Of a DNA stretch of 64,000 nt, positions 46,735-59,204 are shown piece after piece. Position 1 is the first letter of the stretch; every line of letters starts with the position of its first letter. Source of the stretch: Ciona savignyi (lineage: Eukaryota; Chordata; Ascidiacea; Phlebobranchia; Cionidae); NCBI GenBank assembly GCA_000149265.1, contig CH003065.1, positions 1 to 64,000 on the forward strand. Reading direction: 5' to 3'. Below the pieces are notes generated by a model that saw only the letters and a list, made by a program, of their open reading frames with translations, did not search any database and was not told the origin of the DNA. Both the position numbers and the translations under genes were made by a program.

Positions 46735-47560
46735 TATGTTATTATGTTTTTGTCCGTCTTTTTCGTTTTTTTCTGTTTTTTTTCGTCAAACGCTTGACAG
46801 GCATGGCTTGTGGCTCCGACATCTACCAGAAGGAATAATGGAATCGCAATAAAACTTAGTCATTTGTCAGACCACATGATCTTGATAAGCAGAAACCAAA
46901 TTGTTTGGTAATATACCTAGGAGAATTCCCCTGGGAGGTAAAAAACATATTTTTTTCAAAAAAATTTGGTTTTTTGGGCATAGCGCATGAACGGCTGCTC
47001 TAATTTTTACTAGATTTAGTAATATAATAGTGTGTTAGCCACTACGTTACCAATTAGAAGAAACAAAGTATTTACTTAGGGAAATACCCTAAAAATGAAG
47101 ATATGTTTCTAAATCAAGATTGTGACAGGCATGGGTTTTGGCTCCGACATCTAACAGAAGAGATAATGAAATCCCAATGAAACTTAGTCATTTGTTAGAC
47201 CACATGGTCTAGATGAGCAGAAACCAAAATTTTGGGTAATATACCTAGGGGAATTCCCCTGGGAGCTGAAACACTAAAACGATATTTTTTTCATGAAATT
47301 TAGCTTTTTTGGGCATAGCGCATGAACGGCTGCTCCAATTTTGATTAGATTTGGTAAGCTAGTATTGTGTTAGCCACTGCGTTACCAATTAGAAGAAACA
47401 AAATATTTACCCAGTTAAATACCATAAAAATTAAGATATGTTTCTAAATCAAGATTTTGACAGACATGGATTGTGGCTTCGACATCTAACAGAAGGGATA
47501 ATGTAATCCCAATGAAACTTCGTCATTTGTTAGACCACATGGTACAATTTTAATTGGTAA
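46735..47560 (+). mobile_element. Hairpin/CTAG element, array F (units only)
   Basis: Begins tatgtttttgtccgtctttt, the sequence following the 5' hairpin in other copies, with the hairpin missing. Units at about 46,797, 47,127 and 47,461. Duplicated at 59,205-60,535. Confidence 0.65.
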
Positions 47561-48518
47561 GTCATATCCTAAGATGAACGTTTGCAACTTCTCAGAAGAG
47601 AAGTACTAAATACGTTTCTATTCTAACGCCTTGGAAATAGCTTCCTGATTAAAATTATACTGTTTCATATGTTGTTATAAGGCCTATACATCGAGTGTGT
47701 TGACATCCATTTGGTTTTTCATTTGCATGGATAAACAAGACTATGATATTTAATACTAATGTTTATAGTTTACAACGGTCAGATATGAAGGTTTAATTAT
47801 AAAGGTACGAAATCCATTTGATCGCTCTTAATTTTGCAAAATTAAACACGTAAAGTTACTAGATCAATTCTTTTAATTTTGTCCTTGTAGAATCGGTGAT
47901 AATTATAAATTTGTAAGATTACGTAACAATATAGGACAAAACAAGATACGCACCTTGGTCCTTCTCAACACATAACATCATAGGAAAAAGGACATTGGTA
48001 ACCAACTTTATGGCAGTGATCACGAAAGTTTTGGTATTGATTTATATTAGCTCTCTACTGCGATTAGCGGAAATGTTTCTATGTAGCTTTCTTAAAACAT
48101 TTTGAGGCTGCAAGCAGAATTAATTGGCGTTGCGAAAAAAAATTATTATCCATGTTCAATATTCACCCAAAGTCGTATATTCTTGTTAGATTGGTACATG
48201 TCTGCACCATGTCATCTAACAATCCTGATAATTTTAATACTGCCTGAGGTTTAAAATATTCTAATATTGGACATCGATTTAACATCTCCTCTCCGTTTAA
48301 ATACGAATTACAGATCCCGGTTACTCATTTCAGCCTGTGGAGATTTTGGGGAATTCTCAACTTAAAGTCAATCCTCATTTATTTAATTGTTATTTTTTAA
48401 AAAGAACAAATTATGATGTATTTTGTACCATCTGTGTACGGAATTGGTTTGGGTATCAGTCAAGTTGACCGTTTGGCTTACAGTATGCCAATCAATTTTG
48501 CGTAAATCTCTTAAGAAT

Positions 48519-48524
48519 TTTATT
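48519..48524 (-). other. Candidate polyadenylation signal, KLHL copy 3
   Basis: AATAAA on the minus strand about 300 bases after the stop. The equivalent for copy 4 is at 61,510-61,515. Confidence 0.5.
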
Positions 48525-48822
48525 AGACGTAAAAACAGTAAATTTATATTACATGATATATCAATAAAATGTTTTATTCATGCATGGAATGGGTTAATGT
48601 GTTGAACTGAGGGTGATACATGTCTCCGAGATATATTTGATAATAATACGTTATACACAGGTCACATATATTAAGCGTTTAGTTACACAACTAATAAAGG
48701 TATTGACGTTTTTAAATTAGGTTTAAAAGAAATAATTTAACGTCACGTGATAGAATAATAATAGTTTCGGTTATATTCCAAAAACTATATATTTCATAAC
48801 CACATGTAATTCAGTGTCAGAA

Positions 48823-51800
48823 TTACACCAACAACAATCGGCCGGGACCACTAATTAAGTCATTTTCGTTTACTTCAATTAACGGTCGCCACTTGTTCCT
48901 TGATGGTGTGAACAGTGCAATACGGCCTGGGGTTGAACTGTAAAATTACGCTTTAATTACAGTTACTTTTATGCTTATTGAAATCTCTACCTTCCGTATA
49001 CTGCAATGTGTTTTCTCAGAATGCAAACGCAAGTTTCACCGAGTGGATACGGGACATCGATGGTCAGCTTTGTCCAAACTCCAGTCGTTATATTCATCGA
49101 CTCGGCAGATGATAGTGGGATGTTACCAATACCAAGTCCGCCTGGGTGATGGCTTAGTTACACAATGCACAAACTAGCGAACCTAAAGCTTACCGAACAC
49201 CAATATTGTTTTATTCAAACCAACGGCTCCGCACAAAGCTCTGGCTTCGTTTATGTTCTTACCGGTTGTCCATTGGTTTTTTGAAACATTGTACAGTTCA
49301 ACCACAGCACAGACTAATTTCCATTAAATAAAACAATAAAATAATTAGAAAAGAACGTTTAAATTAGATACAACACACTGCAACAGCACGGTAACCCGAC
49401 GGTGGGCGCGTGGTGATCTGACATTGCTGGTGTGATAACGCCCCTTGTGTTTTCAATCCACGGGGACACACATGAATATCCTCTACATATGTTGGTTAGA
49501 AAATAATTTTAGTTAGAGCAGGATATTGCAACAATTGTTTCGTAAATACTTCCTTGGTGACAGAATAATTATATTTTTAAAGTGGTGCTAAAATGCTACA
49601 TTTTTTATTTCGCCGCTCTGGAATCGTTTTTTTTTTAGTTTATAAACCAACCAGACAACCTGTTTCAGTACATATAAAATAAAATCGGCAAAAAAACAAG
49701 CGTATAACACAATCGATTGATTGGAATCTTAAATATACCAACCTTCTGTGTTAGTTTCAATCTGTCTAAAATTTTGCAGATATCCCCCCAAACGATAAGC
49801 CATATCTAAATACAATGTATTCTCGTTAAAGATCAGGATAGCTTACTTAACTTTACCTTCAACCACAACAGTTGTTGTTCTTGTTCTAAAAATTCTTGTT
49901 TTGTTGTGACCAATAAGTTTCCAGTTATTAGTAAGTGCATTGTACAAGTATGTGAAGATTTTAAATTTATTGCAGTGAAAAGCCAATTGCTGCCCAAGGC
50001 CGAACACATAACTCTCCCCTGTGATGAGCATATTAAATACTTTGCATAAAAATAAACCTTAACACTTACCTTTTATACAAGCTGCAAACAAATGATACAG
50101 TAATTGTGGCATTGGTTGAAGTGTATGCCACTTTGCTCCATCGAAACATTGCACACTCGTGTCTGGATGGCATCCCATACGAGCTTCACTCGGACGTATG
50201 CCCCCTAACCCAAAACAATACAGTTTTCCATCGTGTACCACAACAGTCGAACTGCCTGAATAAATTCCTGTTACCTGCATACAAAATAATAAAAGTGTCA
50301 TTCTCTCCGAAGAACAGAATGATTTCCTTTTTTTAATGCTATCTGAACGGCTAACGGACAATTTGTACTGGATCACAATTGTTCCAGGTGTCTTACAGGC
50401 AAAAAACAAAATTTATAATAAACTATACGTTTATAATAAACTATACGTTTAACTACCAGAACGGCATAGATTTTATTAGAAGCAGGTATTGACGGATCTT
50501 CTTGTTTAAAAATTTGGTCAATGATATGTCTGCTAGGTGACCAAAATAACTGGAAGAAAATTGAAAAAAAAAAACTTATGCAAATCATGCACACACAACT
50601 ATGTGGGGTGTTTTTTATATCTACTAACCCCCAGCTGTGCACTCGAGTTTTCTTTCAAGTTTAAAGCCACAACATTCTTTCGCGCAAGCGGCACAAACAT
50701 GATCTCTGCAAAAAAATGAAAAAGATGATTCACAAGGTTGAATACATGCTGCACCATTGAAAAAAAGGAAAAATTCTTATATTTTAGGCTTTGTTCGTTG
50801 TTGAAGATCGTTTACCATTTTAGTTATCACAATGAAAACACGCAACAGGACTTTCTGCAAAATTAAGAAACTGGACAACACGTCAAAAAAAAACAGTCGT
50901 TAAAACACGTCTATAATCAAATTAAATATTTAGGACAGGTATAGCCAGACTTAGCGCCAAATTATATATGATTGATAAAGGAATACTTCCAATTTCCATA
51001 AGCATAAACAAATGAATGTCGGTGTTATCCAATTCAAATATTGCTGCTAAAACCCTTGGTTGGGTAGCAATTTGTGATGTTTATAACTGCCTAAATAGGT
51101 TGTCGGATTTCTTAATCGCCTAAGAAATTAGTGAATTAAAAAACCTTAGTTCAATTTTAGAATGCACTCTATTTTGTTGATACTGTTTTTTGTAAATCAT
51201 GTTTAACAGTTGCACAGCATTTCTAAAAAAGGAGACAATTTGGAGATTTCGACAAGCAAGAAAAAAAACGGGAGTTCAGGCTGTCTGTAGTCCCCTATTG
51301 TAACGTCAAATTTTTCCCTAGTAATTTTTCCCCCTGGGGATCTGTTGTTCCCTAGTTGTGGGCCCCACTTAAAAAAATTGGGACACATATTGTTTTTGTC
51401 AGTTTTTTCTTTTGTTTTCTTTTTCTCGTCAAACGCTTGACAGGCATGCCATGTCGCCCTGACATCTACCTACGTAACGGTGAGAAACGAAAATTTTCCA
51501 AAGCGAAATGGCAGAAACAAAACTTTTGTTTCCGAAAAAAATGTATCAGTTAGTTTATTTAGCAGTTAGGTGGTACTAGAGGTCAAGCAGTAAAAATAAC
51601 CATAATTCTTTTTTTCATTCAGTAACGGTTGTCTGGCTGAATGGTTGGTTGGCGCGACCATTTCATAATAGCGGACGGTCTTACGGACGAGCCCATATTG
51701 GATTCGAAACTTAGACCGGCGAAAAAAATTATTTTTATCGACGTGGATAAAACGTCACAGTCATGCAGAACATTGCCGGCGTGAGAAACCAGATTTGTCG

Positions 51801-54800
51801 CGCGTTATTATGATGTCATAATTAAATCGAGTTAACAGTATAAACACTTGACAATAGTGGTGTAAATAATGACTGATAATGGAGCTACATTATTACTTGT
51901 GTAATCCCCACAACAGAAAGATGTTTTTTGCTGATATATAAAATTTACAATTATTATTCTCAGTTTGTGAACATACGTTTATTTAATTACGTGCTTCACC
52001 GAATAGCAGATAAGCTAAATGTACTATAGCTAAAAGCGATTACTTAATTTTACCTTTAAAGAATCAATTAATGTTGGTCATGTTTTGGACGATTTAGCTC
52101 TTACAAGGATTTTAACCAAAAAGCATGCGATATGGCATTTTACTGTCGTAAAACCAATATAAAAACGAAACTTTTCGTTATCTCTTCTAGAATCAAAATT
52201 TTCGTTTCTGGAAACAAAATTTTCGCTTCTCGGGTAAAATTTTTGTTTCTATAGAAACGAAAATTGAGTATCTTAAATGAGGTTAAGGTTATCATTTCCC
52301 CAAGTTTTATAATTATATGATTCCTTAAGCTGACACAATATTACAACAATTTCCAGTGAAAGAGATTGCATGTTCAGTTAATAAATGTAATTGGACCTTT
52401 TAAACTAAGATAATGTATTTGTTCTATTCATTTAACTGAAACATAAATGTATGAATTCACAACATTGAAAATAATACACTGATTAATACTTTTTACGTGC
52501 GGTAATAGAAACAAATGGGATTAAAGAGTGTTTTAAATTCGTGTAACCGATAAACATAAAAACAACTCGACATAAATAATAATTTTATTTTAGAATAAAA
52601 TTAGAGAGAGTTTCAGATAAATATACATGAACAAACTGTCGTAAACATATAAAAACATAAAAACGAAATTTACGTGACGAAGTTTAGTGGCGCGCGTTTA
52701 AAAACCAAACAAGATATAACATTTATTTTTTAGGAACAAATTTAAGTGTGTTATCCACCCATCTACCGATTTTCATGTACTTACTATAACAAATCGTCGA
52801 TTTAGGTATATCCAAGCAGTTTCATTTCAACCCAAAGCGAAAATATTGATATTTGATGCAGTGTGGGTGCGTTCGTATCGAGCGTTTAAAAAACCAAACA
52901 AGATATAAGGTCTATTTTTTAGAACAAATTTACAAGTGTGTTATCCACCCACCTACCAATTTTTATGTACTAAATCAATAAAACCGTAGTTATAGGTATA
53001 TCCAAGCTGTTTCATTTCAATCCAAAGCGAACATATTGATAATTTGACGTAGTATGGGTGCGTTTATGACGCGCGTTTGAAAACCAAACAAGATAAAAGG
53101 TTTATTTTTGGTAACAAATTTACAAGTATGTTATCCACCCATATACCACTTTTCATGTATTTACTATAACAAATCGTCGATTTAGGTATATCCAAGCTGT
53201 TTCATTTCAACCCAAAGCGAAAATATTGATATTTAATGTAGTGTGGGTGCGTTCGTGCCGCGCGTTTGAAAACCAAACGAGATATAAGGTTTATTTTTTG
53301 GAAACAAATTTACAAGTGTGTTATCCACCCATCTACCAATTTTCATGTACTAAGTTTATCAAACCGTTGATATAGGTATATCCAAGCTGTTTCATTTCAA
53401 CCCAAAGCGAAAATATTGATAATTTGATGTAGTGTGCGTACGTTCGTGGCGCGCGTTTGAAAACCAAACAAGATTTAAGGTTTTTTTTGTAAACAAATTT
53501 ACAAGTGTGTTATCCACCCATCTACCAATTTTTATGTACTAAGTTCATCAAACCGTTGATATAGGTGTATCCAAGCTGTTTCATTTCAACCCAAAGTGAA
53601 AATATTGATAATTTGACGTAGTAGGGGTGCGTTCGTGGCGCGCGTTTGAAAACCAAACGAGATATAAGGTTTATTTTTTGGTAACAAATTTACAAGTGTG
53701 TTGTTCACTCATCTACCAATTTTTATGTACTTAATACATCAAACCGTCATTTAGGTATATCCAACCTTTTTTATTTCTACCCAAAGAAAACATATTTGGT
53801 TTTTCATAGAGAACCAAAAAGAAACCAAACAAGAATATTGCAAGTTTAAACATTTATAATTTATTTAAATAAATAGAAAAAATACATTATCTTAGTATAA
53901 AAGGTCCAACTACATTTAACTGCTGCACACGCAATCTCTTTCACTTGAAATTGTTTTGATATTGCGTCAGCTTAACTAATCATATTAATCATAGAACTTG
54001 GCAAAATGATAACCCCAAATTAATTTAAGAAACACAACTTTTGTTTCTAGAAACGAAAATTTTAGCCGAGAAACGAAAATTTTGATTCTGGATGCGTAAC
54101 GAAAAGTTTCGTTTTTATGTTAGTTTTACGATATTTTGTTTATTAATATATACCTGACACTTTTTGATAGTGTCAATCTAAACTAAAATCATTATTTATG
54201 TCTAGTTGTTTTAATGTTTATCGGTTGTACACATATAAATTATTCTTTAATCACATTTGTTTTTATTACCGCCCGTGAAAAGTTCTAATAAGTGTGTTAT
54301 TTATAATATTGTAGGTTAATACATATATTAATTATTTAAATGAATTAAAAAAATACATTTTCTTAGTACAAAAGATCCAACTAGATTGATTTACTGCACA
54401 CGCAATATCTTTAACAAGAAATTTTTGTGGTATTATCGTCAGCTTACCGAATCATATAATCGTAGAATTTGGAAAAATGATAACCCTAAAAAGGGTAATG
54501 AAAACGCAATAAAACTTTGTCATTTGTTAAACAACGTGGATTAGATATGCGGACACAAACATTTTGGATGATAAATTCTAGGGGATTTTTCTGAAACTCT
54601 AAAACCCAAAAGGGTATATTTCTTAGTAATTAGTTTCTTTTGGGAATAGCGCTAAAACAGCAGCTGCACTTTTGACCAGATTTGGTAAACTGTTAGTGAT
54701 CTTTTTGCCACTGTACCATTGTGAAAAAAGAAATAACAATCCTAGGGAAATACCCTAAAAATTATGAAGTGTTCCTAAATATAACTGTGACAGGCATGCC

Positions 54801-57800
54801 ATATCGCTCCGACATCTCCAACAAGAAATCGTTAAATCGGATTAAAACTTTAAGATTTGTTAAATAACATGAACCAGATATGTAATACCAGAAGTTGATG
54901 TACTAAACCCAAGGGAAATTTCCCGAAGCAAGACAAAAAAATAAATCTGACTGTTTTGACATTTACCTTCATTTTACTACATCGCTTGACAAAAGGCTTT
55001 AATCTAAAATATGTGTGGTGAAATGTTCGATAATCTAACACATTTATCCTTTTTTTAACTACACATGGAAACGAAATTTGGTTTGATAACTATGGGACCC
55101 ATGCGTTCATGCTTGCAGAAATAAAACTTTGGCAGTCCGGTTAAAATATTCTGGAATATTAGATAACATGGACCTGTCACGACGGTAACATATAAAGTGT
55201 AATGAACGTGGAAAACAAGATCAAATTGTTATCGGGGGAACCCATGTGTTTATTCTTGCAGAAATAGACTACATACTCGATGTATAAAATAGTGGTTAGG
55301 GAGCATGTTTGCATAAATGTACAACATATAAAATGTGTTTTACAAACAGTGGTGGTTAAACATGTGGTTAACACTCTCTAGTTTTTTTTAGTTAACAAAG
55401 AGTCAGTAATATGTTATGAATTCCCTTCATTTTTTAATTAGTGATGTTAAATACACCACTGCTCTTGTAGAAATTCGATGCAAAATCACATTAAACAAAA
55501 TTAAACCAAACTTCATATTGAACAAAATAAAATCCTTCTGACTTACAATGGTTGTCAGCATAAATGGAGATATATAACGCCCAGAGAAAAACATTAAAGA
55601 CTTACCGTGCTGTTCTCCAAATCGTCGCCTTTCTTTTTCGTACATGTAGGGTTTGACGTGAAAATAAAAAGCATCTTCAACCAAATCCCTGCAATCCAGT
55701 GAAGCTCGAACTAAGCTCTGTTAAGGATGGTTTTGTGTAAAGGTGTCGCGTGCAATTAACAACAATTTATTATCACAAATGTAAGACAAAAATACTTACG
55801 TAACAATGCATTATTATAAGATGACATGTGTGTAAGCAATAATGGTTCATTATCACAATGAAATGTGTGTGTGTACGTCACAGTTCAATATGCCAATTTT
55901 ATTTGTAACAGCGCTTCTTTGTCTTAGTGGTTAAATAAACGACTTTTTCATACTCCCAATGATTTAATATTACAGTCATAGTAATGTTTTTTTTAGTTAA
56001 ATGCAATTTGTGAAATGACAATTGGCCAATGAGGTTAATGTTTTCAGAATCATCATTTAACACTGTTAAGTAGTTTATAATATAGTTTATTTCCAATTGT
56101 TAGTTTAATATAACCTTTGGTTTTTAACAGAAATAAGATAAAATAGAGTTATTTCAACATAAACATAAAGCTATAATCTAGGATTTATCCTTTTTCGTTT
56201 ACTTTTCGACCTCTTTTCTGATGTTCTTCGACAAGTAGTCTACTGCAACAAGTTGTAAACGAAGATGTTGAAACAATGTTGGGAAATGTTTCCTTCTTGT
56301 ATCAAGGTCATGTTTTACCCAACGAATCAGGGCCTCGTAGAGTGCTTCCTCTGACGAAACCTAAGTCAAATATTTTTGTTATTTCCTATTTTATCGGGCT
56401 CAGTTTTGAAACCACTGGGCTCTTTGCAAACATCGTTATGTATGTAATTCGGTATATGTATCGGTCACGTTAATATTTAAGGTAAAAAAAGATAATTACC
56501 GTTATATCATCGGAGGAAAGCAAATAACCCAATTCATCAGCTTTAAGGTCATTAAACTGTGTTTGGATTGAGATTTCATCAAAGTTTTCCAAGAGACATT
56601 TGTTGCACTTCACCACTAATTCCTCAAGGGAATATAACTTCCCAAGTTGGCGGAAATGCAGACAATTCAAGGGGCTGATTTCCTCCGAAAGGTACTTGAT
56701 AGTTATCCTAATCAAGTCTAAATTGCAAAATAAGAAATGATAAGACATGCTTTAATTATTAAGCAGTAATTTCCTGTTCGGTCATAACACTAAATTTATT
56801 ATGTTTTATTACCAAAAACATACGATTAGGGTTTGTTAAATCACTTGGTCAATCTGATAACTTTGCTTTGTCGACAATGACAGTTATCTATTATCATAAC
56901 ATTTATTAGGTGTTATCTGTTTAATATTTAAGTAACAATATTTTAATCTGTTTTTAAATTTAATGGGAATCATCGCCAGTAGGCAAAGAAGCAATAACGT
57001 TAGAACCAGATACCAAAGCACTTCCTTTCTAATCACAGCTGTTTCTCCATTAGAAAGGTAAGTATCACCTTGTATTTGCATCAAGGAAGCAGCATGTAGG
57101 ACTTCTTCCACATTGTCAATGGATAGCGAAACATGGTTGGTGTAAAGAAAATCAACGACATCTTGCATCGCTTGCTTGCTTACACTCTTAATCTCAATCA
57201 CCGCCTTGAACTCCTCAGACATCTATATGTATTGTTTTTAGCCCAAATTTATGGTAAAGATACATTGCCTGTATGTGTATCCACCAAACCCACTTTTAAG
57301 AGTACGACCGTATAGGTTTATCCGACCCATTAGCTCGGTGGATTAGTGCGCCCTTTTTTAGTTGAAGAGTTGCAGGTTCAAAGGGCAAGGCACTTGACAA
57401 ACATTGCCTGAATCCAGTGAAATGATGGGTTATACTAATTTGAAGGAACGTCTAAATTATACGCAACAAAATACATTGCAATAGTTCCGATTACCCCACG
57501 GTATGATCTAACGATTGCCCGTTTGTTAATTCCACTTGCGATCTCCCATTTACGGGAATAAACATAATTATTCTTTTCTATGTAATTACAAGAATTAGGT
57601 AAAGTTGACGTTTATTTGGGTATCTGGACCATTCGTCTGAAAGCAGCGTAGAATCTTAAAACTTATGTCCTTACAATAACTTAATACAAGCTATTGTGAT
57701 ATAAACCGTAACCACCTGTTGTAAAATAAGTTAGGAATGTAATTACATATACCTGACTGTGAAACATGGTATCGAAATAAACACTACTGGCAGCCAGGAT

Positions 57801-57990
57801 ACTTCGATGTGCATTAAACTGTTTATCTTCTGCCATCAATGTGACATCACAATACTTGGCATTCGTACGTCGCTGCCTGCAAAAAATTAAAGATCAAATC
57901 AACGATTATACAAACAAACAGCTTCACTTACTTGTTCAAAGCTCCCATAATATCTTCATTGTGGCTTTCTGCGCTTAATTCTTTCGCCAT
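48823..57990 (-). CDS. BTB-BACK-Kelch protein, KLHL-type, copy 3 (intact)
   Basis: Thirteen exons on the minus strand: 57990-57932, 57876-57753, 57222-57069, 56717-56500, 56360-56211, 55717-55606, 50705-50629, 50274-50070, 50018-49857, 49805-49743, 49313-49194, 49141-48991, 48937-48823. They total 1710 nt, or 569 residues, with no internal stop. The start is MAKELSAESHNEDIMGALN; BTB then opens with YCDVTLMAEDKQFNAHRS. BACK includes LNCLHFRQLGKLYSLEELVV and the kelch region has STVVVHDGKLYCFGLGG and YNVSKNQWTTG. Exon 8 is 9 bases longer than in copy 1 (in frame). Intron 6 (50,706-55,605) is expanded to 4.9 kb by a nested repeat insertion, compared with about 0.56 kb in copy 1. This is the best candidate for a functional member; the CUL3-adaptor role is inferred from the family. 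Confidence 0.88.
51627..51728 (+). mobile_element. tRNA-derived SINE
   Basis: Head gtctggctgaatggttggttggcgcgacc, tail gacgagcccatattggattcgaaacttagacc; inside array G. Confidence 0.65.
52145..54135. mobile_element. Long-TIR foldback element with internal satellite
   Basis: Ends are inverted: tcgtaaaaccaatataaaaacgaaacttttcgtta at the left against the reverse complement of taacgaaaagtttcgtttttatgttagttttacga at the right. Homology continues inward for roughly 300-500 bp (e.g. aatcaaaattttcgtttct, gattgcgtgtgcagcagtta-type blocks). The arms contain many short aaaattttcgtttc palindromic motifs. No transposase ORF is seen. A further partial arm copy lies at 54,130-54,490. Confidence 0.65.
52680..53790. 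repeat. 190-bp tandem array
   Basis: About six head-to-tail units with starts near 52,688, 52,880, 53,066, 53,257, 53,447 and 53,636, each with gcgcgcgtttgaaaaccaaac, gtgttatccacccatctacca and ggtatatccaagctgtttcat. A spacing near 190 bp is in the size range of classical satellites. Confidence 0.9.
57320..57560 (+). mobile_element. SINE, second family
   Basis: Head ccattagctcggtggattagtgcg and B-box-like gagttgcaggttcaaa, then gggcaaggcacttgacaaacattgcctg. It lies in the intron between the two BTB exons of KLHL copy 3. Confidence 0.65.
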
Positions 57991-59204
57991 GTTTTAGTCA
58001 GTTATGTAAGAAGATACAATTCTAAAAATACAAACGATTTGTTATATACCCGTTGCACAGAGACGTATCGTTTTGAAATCGATTGTACGTAAAGTAGTTT
58101 TGCTGGCTTTCAAGTACAGTCTAAATGATTGATAGCAAGCAGTGGATATGGGTTTAATAAAACTCTATAGAATTTCTAGTAAACTAGCACAAATTAAATA
58201 CTAAAAGGCGCAAATGAAACAACTTCTACAGGAATGCTTAATAAGCGTTACCAGATTAATAATGTACATTCGTCACAAGCTAGTCATCAGGTCATAAATC
58301 AAATTAAAGATTATTTAATGAGCAATCTGCTACAATGTTTACGTAGTCTGCCATCAAACAAAACAAATTTACCGAATGACGGGTCTAGACTCGATTTTGT
58401 ACTGGGACATAAGAATATAATAATTATGGTTATTCCCGTGAATGAGAAAACGCAGGGGGGTTAGCGCACGGGCAATTGTCAGATAATGTCGCGCCACTGA
58501 CGAGTTACTGTCGAGTTACCGTAGCTATTTCAGTGTGTTGTGTATAATTCAGATGTTTCTTTAATTTGGTGGAACCCATTAATGCTCTGGGTCCAGGCAA
58601 TTACTGTTTGGTGCCTTGTCCAAAGACACCGCCGACAGGCTGGCGACCAGTTTTGAATCTGTAAACCTTTTGCTGAAAGGCGACGCACTAAGCACTAAAC
58701 TAATCTGTCGGACAAATACCAATCTATGAAACCTAGTTGACGCTCTCTAGTTGTTTTAAATGTAAGGTATCTAAGTATAAACGGATTTTTTTAAAGATGG
58801 TATAACATATCAAACAAGGTTCGGGAAGGTGCAAGTAACAGCTACCCAAATTCTTTAGCGTGACCCAAGGTACAATATGAATTAAAACTAGATATTGTGT
58901 AATGATCATTAATAACAAGATCGAATTGTTACCTCAGGGACCCATGCGTTTATGCTTGCCGAAACAAACTACTAACCCGGTGTATAATATACCAACTGTG
59001 ATTAGGGACCCTGCTCGCATATATACCTATATCATACAAAATGTGTTTTACAAATAGTGGTTTTAAAACACGTGGTTGACACTCTCTTGTTATATACCTT
59101 TTCCACATTATAAATATTTCTTGATCAACAAAGATAAACCAACTTAATTCTTCCGCAGGAGTTAGAACTTCAAGACGACAAACAATTTCTCCAAACGATA
59201 TGTT

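Larger units (their letters stand above)
51359..55381 (+). mobile_element. Hairpin/CTAG element, array G, with nested insertion
   Basis: A degenerate 5' hairpin at 51,362-51,385 and the gtttttgtcagtttttt segment begin the element. After the nested foldback element, family units resume at about 54,490 and 54,790. The 3' region ends ggttaacactctctag at 55,381. It fills intron 6 of KLHL copy 3 in antisense orientation to the gene. Confidence 0.6.

Noticed and set aside
52680-53790. A CRISPR-like array
   Set aside because: Units are contiguous 190-bp satellite repeats without short repeat/unique spacer alternation, in a eukaryotic intron.
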